Source of the DNA: Deltaproteobacteria bacterium
Lineage (GTDB): Bacteria; Desulfobacterota; Syntrophia; Syntrophales; UBA2185
Length of the DNA: 9,059 nucleotides
Reading direction: 5' to 3'
NCBI GenBank assembly: GCA_026388495.1
Contig: JAPLJQ010000183.1
Location: 1-9,059, forward strand
Part shown: piece after piece, positions 1-6,559 of the stretch
Position numbering within the stretch: position 1 is the first letter of the stretch
Layout: each line of letters begins with the position of its first letter
Translations under genes and position numbers: made by a program
The notes under the pieces: generated by a model
Told to the model about the DNA's origin: nothing
What the model saw: only the letters and a program-made list of their open reading frames with translations
Databases searched by the model: none

Positions 1-2
1 AT

Positions 3-134
3 GATAAATTTCTCTGCATGAATTTTCCTTATGTCTATTTAATTTTCCGGATGCAAGAAGAAAATGAAAGTAACCGGGAACGCTTCCCGTATGCCTCTGA
101 TGCTCAGAGAGGAAGAAAAGGTGTAATAGAATAA
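3..134 (+). CDS. Possible C-terminal end of an upstream gene (partial, uncertain)
   Basis: One + frame is open from the left edge (first full codon at 3) through 43 sense codons to TAA at 132-134. The last part, from the Met codon at 51, is polar and charged (MQEENESNRERF and onward) and looks more like a protein tail than the hydrophobic first part. No Shine-Dalgarno sequence precedes the Met codons at 18 or 51, so if it is real it is probably the 3' end of a gene lying left of the window. A terminator-like hairpin at 189-211 on the same strand fits a gene ending here. I recognise no family, and a 43-codon open stretch can arise by chance. The alternative is noncoding DNA containing the two hairpins at 75-109. 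Confidence 0.25.
   Translation, partial: DKFLCMNFPYVYLIFRMQEENESNRERFPYASDAQRGRKGVIE
75..109. other. Two tandem short perfect hairpins
   Basis: Two inverted repeats of identical geometry lie five bases apart. The first pairs CGGGAA (75-80) with TTCCCG (84-89) around the loop CGC. The second pairs CTCTGA (95-100) with TCAGAG (104-109) around the loop TGC. Each has a perfect 6-bp stem and a 3-base loop. Neither is followed by a T-run, so they are not standard terminators. They match no riboswitch or structured RNA that I recognise. They also lie inside the open frame that ends at 134, so they may be incidental to coding sequence. Confidence 0.35.
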
Positions 135-188
135 AATGTTTCCTCCCAAGATGCAGGCCAGCCTGTGGCCGATCAGCTTCACTTTTTT

Positions 189-211
189 ATGCCGCCTATG
201 TGGTGTTTTTT
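189..211 (+). terminator. Putative intrinsic terminator upstream of recG
   Basis: ATGCCGC (189-195) can pair with GTGGTGT (200-206) around the loop CTAT, giving 7 bp that include three G-U wobbles. The stem runs directly into a six-base T tract (206-211). The wobbles favour RNA transcribed from the + strand; the reverse complement would form A-C mismatches. It would end transcription of whatever lies to the left and separate it from recG. The stem is modest in strength, and the first base of the T tract also serves as the last base of the stem. Confidence 0.4.
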
Positions 212-245
212 CTAACTTAATTATTTAAAAATGTCAAATCTTTCC

Positions 246-327
246 TTGATATAATTCACGATATCTGTTAACAAAAAATCGCTCCTTGTATTTGAAATCA
301 TTATATTTATATTGCTTAACATATAAC
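246..327 (+). promoter_or_regulatory. Weak AT-rich promoter region for recG
   Basis: About 100 AT-rich bases sit between the terminator-like hairpin and recG. Several imperfect sigma-70-like elements are visible: TTGATA at 246-251, TTGTAT at 286-291 with TATATT at 308-313 (16-bp spacer), and TTGAAA at 292-297. TATAAC at 322-327 matches the -10 consensus at five of six positions but has no well-placed -35 partner. None is a clear pair, so the region is annotated rather than a single site. Nothing else was seen between 212 and 340. Confidence 0.25.
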
Positions 328-340
328 TCCAGGCCGGCTA

Positions 341-2791
341 ATGGATGCGATCAAAGAAATTCTGGATAAATTGGAAGCACCGCTGATGTTCTCGTCGCGA
401 GATTCATTTAAACACCTCCCTCTTATTAAAGACCTCGAGGGAGTTATGAAAAACCTGTTACACCGTTTAGAGATGGCGATGACCGACACCGGTGTGAGTA
501 TTTGCGATGACACGATTGTCGTTGACATTCTTTCAGCATTCGATTCTTTATGGGAAGGCTTCGATGCCAGGCCTCTCGATGAAAAGAAGGAGCGTATATC
601 ACAAGCCATTTATCATCTTAACAAACTCAGGGAAGGAATATCCGCCAATTCAATCACAGTTTCCGGAATGTATAGCGATTACGATTTTCTTGAAAAAATT
701 TCTTCTCCCGTGCAGTTTGTCAAGGGGGTTGGTCCAAAAATCGCCCATCTTTTAGATAAAAAAGGTGTTAAAACCATAGAGGATTTAATCTATTATCTAC
801 CGAGACGATATGAAGACAGGAGGGTTATTAAAAATATATCATCAGCCATCATCGGTAAAAAGGAAACCGTCACCGGCAAAATCACTCACTCAGAAATAAA
901 ATTGTACGGCAAGAAAAGGATTTATGAAGTTACAATACATGACGGACATGGCATTCTGACCGCCAAATGGTTCCAAGGCAACCAGGCTTATTTGAATAAA
1001 ACATTTAAAGAAGGATATCGTGTCATCATGACAGGCGAGGTCGGTGGCTATCTTTTTGGAAAAGAAATGATCCACCCGGATTTTGAAATTCTGGATAACG
1101 ACCATGAATTAAGAGACATGCTTCATTTCGGACGCATTGTGCCCATTTATTCTGAAACGGATGGCCTTCACCAAAAATATCTTCGCAGGATCATGGTGGA
1201 AGTCTTAGAAGGATATGCAAAATATATTTTAAGCCCTATACCGGAAGAAATTTGCAAAGTCCGTCAACTGGAAAATATCGCTGAGTCAATCCGTTGCATT
1301 CACTTTCCCGATTTAAATGCAGATATAGAGTCATTCAATGCCATGCGATCCCCGGCGCACAGAAGACTCATTTACGATGAATTTTTCTTTTTTGAACTTG
1401 CGATGGCTTCTAAAAGAAAAGGGCATATGTTTGAAAAGGGAATAGCCTTCCATACCGGAGGTTCCTTGCTAAATAAATTTTACAAATTGCTTCCTTTTTC
1501 ACTAACCCAGGCTCAAAAGCGGGTCATTGGCGAAATAGAAGCGGATTTGCGAAGACCCTATGCGATGAACAGGCTGCTTCAGGGTGATGTTGGATGTGGT
1601 AAAACTGTTGTGGCCATGGCGGCCATGATTACAGCATGTGAAAACGGTTATCAGTCTGCTATGATGGCGCCGACAGAGATTCTTGCACAACAGCATCACG
1701 CTCGCATTCGAGAATGGACAAATGGGCTTGGTCTCGTTGCTGCTGTCATAACCGGTAACCTGAAGGCATCCGAAAGGAAGATCATCTCCGAAAAGATTAT
1801 ACGCGGTGACATTCACATCATCATCGGTACTCATGCCTTGATTCAGGAAGATGTAAGTTTTAATAACCTCGGTCTGGTCATTATAGATGAACAACATCGT
1901 TTTGGCGTGATCCAGCGCGCCACACTGCGAAAAAAAGGCGCACATCCCGATGTTATTGTCATGACGGCGACTCCTATTCCAAGAACACTCGCCATGACAG
2001 TCTATGGTGATCTGGATGTCTCCATCATCGATGAAATGCCCCCCGGAAGGGAAGAAATCCAGACAAAAATCTTCTATGAACAACACCGGAGCAAAGTATA
2101 TGAGATCATTCGTAAAGAGCTGATAAAGGGAAACCAGACATTCATTGTTTACCCGCTGGTGGAGGAATCTGAAAGTCTCGACCTGAAAGATGCCACCCGC
2201 ATGGCGGAACATCTTCAGAAAGATATTTTCCCGGAATACCGTGTTGGTCTGATTCACGGAAGACTGAAAGGAAGGGATAAAGATGAAATTATGGCTGCTT
2301 TTTTGGCGAAAACGATCAACCTACTTGTTTCCACCACCGTAATCGAAGTTGGAATCGACATACCCCAGGCCTCTTTGATGATTATTGAACATGCCGAAAG
2401 GTTCGGACTATCGCAGTTGCATCAGTTGAGAGGCAGGGTGGGGAGAAGTGACATTCCCTCCTATTGCGTCTTGATGGCTCACCATAGAGGCTCCGAGGAT
2501 TCAAGAAAAAGGTTGGGTGTCATGGAAAAGACGAATGATGGGTTTAAAATTGCCGAAGAAGATCTATCAATACGGGGGCCGGGAGAATTCATGGGAACGA
2601 GGCAGTCCGGTCTTCCTGATTTCAGAGTCGCCAATATACTCAGAGACGCACAGATTCTTTCTGAAGCGAAATCGGATGCCTTTTCGATCATTGAACAGGA
2701 TTCCCGCCTTGAAAGACCGGAACATCAATTGATGAAAGAAGTTCTCCTGCGACGGTGGAGAGGAAGACTGGAGCATGTAAAAACCGGTTGA
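341..2791 (+). CDS. recG: ATP-dependent DNA helicase RecG
   Basis: RecG is a cytoplasmic superfamily 2 DNA translocase that reverses stalled replication forks and migrates branched DNA during recombination and repair. The 816 residues hold, in order, an N-terminal extension (about 1-115), the start of the canonical protein with a VKGVGPKIAHLL helix-hairpin-helix-like segment (127-138) leading to LPRRYEDR (153-160), the OB-fold wedge domain (about 165-260), and the motor. Motor motifs include Walker A GDVGCGKT (415-422), DEQH (516-519), MTATPIPRTL (541-550), GRVGRSD (698-704) and the RecG-type GTRQSG (752-757). The E. coli protein has about 693 residues and starts near the helix-hairpin-helix segment, so this one is about 115-120 residues longer at the N terminus. 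The ATG at 341 has only a weak AGG (331-333) upstream. A later start is possible, but the long frame is open and charged like protein. The 83 bases after it contain the promoter for hom. Confidence 0.97.
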   Translation: MDAIKEILDKLEAPLMFSSRDSFKHLPLIKDLEGVMKNLLHRLEMAMTDTGVSICDDTIVVDILSAFDSLWEGFDARPLDEKKERISQAIYHLNKLREGISANSITVSGMYSDYDFLEKISSPVQFVKGVGPKIAHLLDKKGVKTIEDLIYYLPRRYEDRRVIKNISSAIIGKKETVTGKITHSEIKLYGKKRIYEVTIHDGHGILTAKWFQGNQAYLNKTFKEGYRVIMTGEVGGYLFGKEMIHPDFEILDNDHELRDMLHFGRIVPIYSETDGLHQKYLRRIMVEVLEGYAKYILSPIPEEICKVRQLENIAESIRCIHFPDLNADIESFNAMRSPAHRRLIYDEFFFFELAMASKRKGHMFEKGIAFHTGGSLLNKFYKLLPFSLTQAQKRVIGEIEADLRRPYAMNRLLQGDVGCGKTVVAMAAMITACENGYQSAMMAPTEILAQQHHARIREWTNGLGLVAAVITGNLKASERKIISEKIIRGDIHIIIGTHALIQEDVSFNNLGLVIIDEQHRFGVIQRATLRKKGAHPDVIVMTATPIPRTLAMTVYGDLDVSIIDEMPPGREEIQTKIFYEQHRSKVYEIIRKELIKGNQTFIVYPLVEESESLDLKDATRMAEHLQKDIFPEYRVGLIHGRLKGRDKDEIMAAFLAKTINLLVSTTVIEVGIDIPQASLMIIEHAERFGLSQLHQLRGRVGRSDIPSYCVLMAHHRGSEDSRKRLGVMEKTNDGFKIAEEDLSIRGPGEFMGTRQSGLPDFRVANILRDAQILSEAKSDAFSIIEQDSRLERPEHQLMKEVLLRRWRGRLEHVKTG

Positions 2792-2798
2792 ATTTGTT

Positions 2799-2826
2799 TT
2801 GACAATTTCATGTGAACTGGTATAGA
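2799..2826 (+). promoter_or_regulatory. Sigma-70-type promoter for the hom unit
   Basis: A perfect -35 hexamer TTGACA (2799-2804) is followed after 16 bp by TATAGA (2821-2826), a four-of-six match to the -10 consensus. It lies 8 bases after the recG stop. Transcription would start near 2833, leaving a leader of about 40 bases before hom. That is too short for a typical amino-acid attenuator or riboswitch, and I saw no leader peptide rich in Thr or Ile codons. It is the best promoter match in the window. Confidence 0.6.
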
Positions 2827-2874
2827 AGCGAGCATAACTATTGTGTGCAATATTTGGCTGCGGAGTTGTGAGTC

Positions 2875-4185
2875 ATGAACGAAATATCTTTTGGTTTAAT
2901 TGGTTTCGGAACAATCGGTGCCGGGGTTGTGAGATTGCTTCAGAACAATAATGAATTGATTGAAAAACGACTTGGAGCAAGACTCACTCTCAAAAAGATC
3001 GCCGATATAGACATCACGACACCGAGACCGGTTACCGTTTCAAAGGATCTGTTAACAACAGATGCGAACGCCATCCTGAACGATCCCGACATATCCATTG
3101 TTATAGAACTCATTGGGGGCTATGAACCGGCAAAATCTTTCATTCTGGAAGCCATGCGAAAGAAAAAGCATGTGATTACCGCAAATAAAGCCATGCTTGC
3201 CACATACGGGAATGAAATTTACAGGGTAGCTGATGAGGAAGGGGTAGACATCGGATTTGAGGCCAGTGTCGGCGGTACTATTCCTATCATCAGAACACTG
3301 AAGGAAAGCCTTGTGGCAAACCGGATTAAATCCATTTACGGAATCATGAATGGAACTTCAAATTACATCCTGTCTAAAATGACAGACGAGGGGAAATCGT
3401 TTGATGTTGTCCTCAGGGAAGCCCAGGTATTGGGATTTGCTGAAGCCGACCCTTCTTTCGATATTGAAGGCATCGATACGGCGCATAAACTTGCCATCAC
3501 ATTGTCTCTGGCATATGGCCAGAAGGTAAAACTCGATGATATCTACAGGGAAGGGATCTCAAAAATCGGCGAACAGGATATCGCTTTTGCAAGGGAACTT
3601 GGATACCGGATCAAACTTCTGGCCATAGCAATTGAGAGAGAAGACGTGATTGAGGCCAGAATTCATCCAACCATGATTCCGTTTGATCATCTTCTTTCCA
3701 ACGTAAACGAAAATTTTAACGCATTTCAGCTTATTGGCGATGCTTCCGGTTCCGTTTTCCTATACGGCCAGGGTGCCGGCATGATGCCCACTGCCAGTGC
3801 CGTTGTCAGCGATCTTGTCGATATCTCAAGAAATTATTTAAAGAATATCTCCGGGAGGGTGCCTGCACGTTCACTGAGAGAATCAATCATTCACGATATC
3901 AAACTCATGTCTTTTGACGACATCGTGACCAATTACTATTTCCGATTCTCTGCATCAGACAGACCGGGAGTTCTGTCTAAAATATCCGGTATTCTGGGTC
4001 AGAACAACATCAGTATCGCCGCCGTTATTCAGAAGGGTCGGAAACAGGCCGGTGCTGTCCCCGTTGTCATGACAACCTACAAGTCAAAAGAAAAAGATGT
4101 TCAGAACGCCCTGAAGGAAATAGATCAGCTTGATATCGTACACGGAAAAACGATTTTGATCAGAATAGAAGACGATAGATTGTAA
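2875..4185 (+). CDS. hom: Homoserine dehydrogenase with C-terminal ACT domain
   Basis: It reduces L-aspartate 4-semialdehyde to L-homoserine with NAD(P)H, the branch point toward threonine and methionine. The 436 residues match the usual length of the monofunctional ACT-containing type. The Rossmann nucleotide-binding motif is GFGTIGAGV (10-18). The substrate domain contains SVGGTIPIIRTLKESL (131-146), NGTSNYIL (159-166) and GFAEADPSFDIEGIDTAHKL (187-206), where D201 and K205 align with the catalytic Asp and Lys of the yeast enzyme as I recall it. An ACT domain follows (about 354-430, with SDRPGVLSKISGIL at 361-374), suggesting allosteric control by an end product such as threonine. A GGAG Shine-Dalgarno (2862-2865) sits 9 bases before the ATG. 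The stop TAA shares its last base with the start of the next gene (TAATG), so the two are probably translationally coupled. No aspartokinase domain is fused to it. Confidence 0.97.
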   Translation: MNEISFGLIGFGTIGAGVVRLLQNNNELIEKRLGARLTLKKIADIDITTPRPVTVSKDLLTTDANAILNDPDISIVIELIGGYEPAKSFILEAMRKKKHVITANKAMLATYGNEIYRVADEEGVDIGFEASVGGTIPIIRTLKESLVANRIKSIYGIMNGTSNYILSKMTDEGKSFDVVLREAQVLGFAEADPSFDIEGIDTAHKLAITLSLAYGQKVKLDDIYREGISKIGEQDIAFARELGYRIKLLAIAIEREDVIEARIHPTMIPFDHLLSNVNENFNAFQLIGDASGSVFLYGQGAGMMPTASAVVSDLVDISRNYLKNISGRVPARSLRESIIHDIKLMSFDDIVTNYYFRFSASDRPGVLSKISGILGQNNISIAAVIQKGRKQAGAVPVVMTTYKSKEKDVQNALKEIDQLDIVHGKTILIRIEDDRL

Positions 4186-5411
4186 TGAAATACATCATTC
4201 TCCTCGGCGATGGCATGGCCGATTATCCCATTGAAAGTATCGGGGGAAAGACACCCCTTGAAGCGGCTTATACGCCAAATATGGATCGCATCGCGGCTGA
4301 AGGCACCCTAGGATTAATTGATACCATACCGCCCGGTTATTCACCAGGAAGTGATGTGGCAATTCTGACTTTACTCGGTTATGATGCGCAAAAATATTAT
4401 TCGGGCCGCGGCCCTCTGGAAGCTGCCAACATGGGAGTTCGACTCGGACCTGAAGACGTTGCTTTCCGATGTAATCTTGTCACACTAAGTATGGTTAAAG
4501 ACAGATTGATGGAAGACTTTACCGCCGGACACATTACCTCGCACGAAGCAAGGCAACTCATAGACGACATCGACGAAAAGATCGGAACGAGTGAATTCCA
4601 ATTCTACCCCGGCGTAGGCTACAGGCATCTTATGGTTTGGAAAGGAGGAGTGGATGATCTGCAAACAACGCCTCCTCACGACATTACGGGAAAACCGTTT
4701 GAACCGTATCTGCCAAAAGGCAGGGATGCACAGAAGATTCTCGATCTCATGAGACGGTCTCAAGAAATCCTGAATGATCATTCGATAAACAGACAGCGTC
4801 TTAACGAAGACTGTAAACCAGCCAACTCAATCTGGCTTTGGGGGCAGGGAAGGGCTCCCATAATGGTTAGACTTACTGATAAATACGGTCTTACCGGCGG
4901 CATGATATCAGCGGTTGACCTCCTGAATGGCATCGGCATTTACGCGGGACTCGAAGTGATTCGTATTCAAGGCGCCACCGGATATACGGACACCAATTAT
5001 TCTGGAAAGGCAATCGGCGCCCTGAATGCCCTTAGAAAATCCGATTTTATTTTTGTCCATGTTGAAGCACCGGACGAAATGGGACATGAAGGAAACATTG
5101 AAGGAAAGATAAGGGCAATCGAAGCTTTCGATGAATATGTTGTAGGCACTATCATGAAAGAACTTCATAGTTTTTCGCCATTCAGACTTATGGTCTTGAG
5201 TGATCATCCTACCCCCATCGCATTGAAAACACACGCCTCCGATCCGAGTCCTTTTGCTGTTTTTTCTTCAGTCAGAGGGGAAAATTATATGAACGGTCTT
5301 TTATTCAGTGAAACTTCAGCGCGCAATACGGGGTTCATCGTATCTCCCGGACATTTACTCATGGATGCCTTTATTAATCACTGGGGTGAATTTATTGAAA
5401 AACACCGTTAA
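4185..5411 (+). CDS. Cofactor-independent phosphoglycerate mutase family protein; possible homoserine kinase
   Basis: This is an alkaline-phosphatase superfamily protein of the archaeal-type, 2,3-bisphosphoglycerate-independent phosphoglycerate mutase branch (408 residues, usual length). Visible metal and catalytic motifs are LLGDGMADYP (6-15, D9), GSDVAILTLLGYD (55-67, with S56 as the expected phosphate-accepting Ser), VHVEAPDEMGHEG (291-303, D297 and H301), LSDHPTP (338-344, D340 and H341) and H350. The set looks intact, so an active enzyme is expected. The family converts 3-phosphoglycerate to 2-phosphoglycerate. However, as I recall, a subgroup found beside threonine-pathway genes has been named a proposed homoserine kinase (TIGR02535). 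Here the gene begins on the last base of the hom stop codon, which favours a threonine-pathway role. Sequence motifs alone cannot separate the two, so no symbol is given (apgM would be the mutase name). It has no strong Shine-Dalgarno and probably relies on coupling to hom. Confidence 0.93.
   Translation: MKYIILLGDGMADYPIESIGGKTPLEAAYTPNMDRIAAEGTLGLIDTIPPGYSPGSDVAILTLLGYDAQKYYSGRGPLEAANMGVRLGPEDVAFRCNLVTLSMVKDRLMEDFTAGHITSHEARQLIDDIDEKIGTSEFQFYPGVGYRHLMVWKGGVDDLQTTPPHDITGKPFEPYLPKGRDAQKILDLMRRSQEILNDHSINRQRLNEDCKPANSIWLWGQGRAPIMVRLTDKYGLTGGMISAVDLLNGIGIYAGLEVIRIQGATGYTDTNYSGKAIGALNALRKSDFIFVHVEAPDEMGHEGNIEGKIRAIEAFDEYVVGTIMKELHSFSPFRLMVLSDHPTPIALKTHASDPSPFAVFSSVRGENYMNGLLFSETSARNTGFIVSPGHLLMDAFINHWGEFIEKHR
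5385..5389 (+). promoter_or_regulatory. Ribosome binding site favouring a TTG start for the thioesterase
   Basis: GGTGA (within TGGGGTGA, 5382-5389) complements the 16S rRNA 3' end and lies 5 bases before TTG at 5395. In-frame GTG codons at 5308 and 5386 lack a comparable upstream site, and starting at 5308 would add 29 residues absent from typical family members. Confidence 0.5.
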
Positions 5412-5817
5412 GATAAGGGTCATTTACGCAGATACGGATGCCATGGGCATCGTCTATCACACCAACTACATCAAATGGTTTGAGATCGGGCGTACGGAAC
5501 TTCTGAGAAATATAGGTCTCGTTTATGCCCATATTGAATCGCAGGGTTATAATCTCCCTTTAACGGAGGTTTACTGTCATTATGTGTCGCCTGCCAGATA
5601 CGACCAGATCGTTGTTGTCGAAACAACACTGGAATATGTGAAAAGAGCAAGCATGAAATTCAATTATATTATTTGGGATGAGGGTATGCAAAAGACTCTT
5701 GTTGAAGGATACTCAGTCCATGCATGTACCAACAATCAGGGGAAAATTGTTCGTATTCCACCTATTATCATTGACAAGATAAAAGAACATGATCTGTTCA
5801 GTCAGGAATGGAAATAA
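5395..5817 (+). CDS. Acyl-CoA thioesterase, YbgC / 4-hydroxybenzoyl-CoA thioesterase family
   Basis: This is a single hotdog-fold domain of 140 residues that hydrolyses an acyl-CoA thioester in the cytoplasm. The family signature is clear: YADTDAMGIVYHTNY at residues 11-25, where D15 matches the catalytic Asp of 4-hydroxybenzoyl-CoA thioesterase, followed by WFEIGRTELLRNIG. The central part (YVKRASMKFNYIIW) fits the hotdog sheet. With the TTG start at 5395 it nearly matches E. coli YbgC (about 134 residues) and overlaps the upstream gene by 17 bases, implying coupling. Starts at GTG 5386 or GTG 5308 are possible but less likely. YbgC is often linked to tol-pal genes, but none are here. The neighbours are amino-acid genes and, further on, iorAB. 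The substrate cannot be read from the sequence; short-chain or aromatic acyl-CoA are family possibilities. Confidence 0.92.
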   Translation: MKNTVKIRVIYADTDAMGIVYHTNYIKWFEIGRTELLRNIGLVYAHIESQGYNLPLTEVYCHYVSPARYDQIVVVETTLEYVKRASMKFNYIIWDEGMQKTLVEGYSVHACTNNQGKIVRIPPIIIDKIKEHDLFSQEWK

Positions 5818-5822
5818 CATAT

Positions 5823-5826
5823 GGAG
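5823..5826 (+). promoter_or_regulatory. Ribosome binding site selecting the start of the TPR gene
   Basis: GGAG lies 6 bases before ATG 5833, an ideal spacing. The earlier in-frame ATG at 5821 has AGGA (5804-5807) 13 bases away and only GGA (5810-5812) closer, so 5833 is preferred. The difference is four residues. Confidence 0.45.
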
Positions 5827-5832
5827 AAAAAG

Positions 5833-6504
5833 ATGACAAAAAAGGATTTGACTCAACCGGATTCTTTCCAGCTTGCCCTGGGAAGAATTACAGCGTTCAT
5901 ATCCGAGAATAAATCCAAGATTTATATCGCGATGAGTGTTGCTGTTTTGATGCTTTTTCTTTTCGCAGGCTGGTATCTTTATCGGAACAATCAGGAGAAC
6001 AATGCCCAGATGCTTTATACACAAGCTCATATTGCAACCATAAGAGGAAGTCTTTCGGGTGGTCAATTAGATCACAGCACATTGAAACTCTATCAGGATG
6101 TTGTTTCACGATACCCCGATACAAAAGCAGCTCACTTAGCGCACTATCGTATGGGAAATATCTTTTATCGCCTGGACGATATTGAAACTTCCATTAAGTC
6201 ATATCAGGCTTGTCTCAAGAACGTTTCGAGAAACAACGAATTAACAACGCTTGCTTATATCGGACTGGGTTATTGTTACGAATCCAAAAAAGATTTTAAA
6301 AGTGCGCTGGAATCATTTGAAAATGCCGCCAAGACAAAGTCCGCTGGCAATTTTGAAAGTATCAACTTGAGAAATATAGCCCGGATTCATGAAGAGCTTA
6401 ACAATAGGGAAAAGGCAATCGAATACTATAAAAAAGCTCTTGAAAAAACGTCAGACCCTTCTGTTGAACAATTCATTAAAAGAAAAATATCTTCACTCGG
6501 TTAA
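5833..6504 (+). CDS. Membrane-anchored tetratricopeptide repeat protein
   Basis: The 223-residue protein (227 if the ATG at 5821 is used) has a short charged N terminus, one hydrophobic segment at about residues 30-51 (IYIAMSVAVLMLFLFAGWYLY), and a soluble part built of tetratricopeptide-like helices. A basic region precedes the hydrophobic segment, so the anchor probably leaves the TPR part outside the cytoplasm. The repeats show typical pairs, for instance AHYRMGNIFYRLDDIETSIKSYQACL, then AYIGLGYCYESKKDFKSALESFENAA, then NIARIHEELNNREKAIEYYKKAL. The architecture resembles YfgM-type and other periplasmic TPR scaffolds, which bind partner proteins and are not enzymes. No catalytic motif is visible. 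It starts 15 bases after the thioesterase stop and probably belongs to the same transcript. The precise role is unknown. Confidence 0.85.
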   Translation: MTKKDLTQPDSFQLALGRITAFISENKSKIYIAMSVAVLMLFLFAGWYLYRNNQENNAQMLYTQAHIATIRGSLSGGQLDHSTLKLYQDVVSRYPDTKAAHLAHYRMGNIFYRLDDIETSIKSYQACLKNVSRNNELTTLAYIGLGYCYESKKDFKSALESFENAAKTKSAGNFESINLRNIARIHEELNNREKAIEYYKKALEKTSDPSVEQFIKRKISSLG

Positions 6505-6518
6505 CACATTACGACTCC

Positions 6519-6547
6519 TTCACAAAACGAAAGAAACCAGATAGAAA
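6519..6547 (+). promoter_or_regulatory. Weak promoter candidate before iorA
   Basis: The 55-base gap before iorA contains TTCACA (6519-6524, five of six), a 17-bp spacer and TAGAAA (6542-6547, four of six). Transcription would begin only about 6 bases before the iorA ATG, giving an almost leaderless message, so this may be chance. No terminator-like hairpin was seen in the gap, so read-through from the hom unit is also possible. Confidence 0.2.
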
Positions 6548-6559
6548 GACAAACGTCAC

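Noticed and set aside
147..187. GGCCA/TGGCC hairpin followed by TTTTTT at 183-188 as a terminator.
   Set aside because: The T-run is about 15 bases from the stem, too far for an intrinsic terminator; the hairpin at 189-211 with its adjoining T-run is the better candidate.
136..228. A 30-codon + strand frame starting ATG at 136 (MFPPKMQASLWPISF and onward).
   Set aside because: No well-spaced ribosome binding site (AAGG is about 12 or more bases away), it runs through the terminator-like hairpin, and its composition reflects T-rich DNA.
1502..2257. A 251-codon minus-strand open frame inside recG.
   Set aside because: It lies entirely antisense to the conserved helicase motifs of recG, has no recognisable domain, and is best explained as a shadow of the coding strand's codon pattern.
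2827..2874. Possible threonine or methionine-responsive leader (attenuator or riboswitch) before hom.
   Set aside because: The leader is only about 40 bases after the promoter, with no leader peptide, no terminator hairpin and no conserved aptamer motifs.
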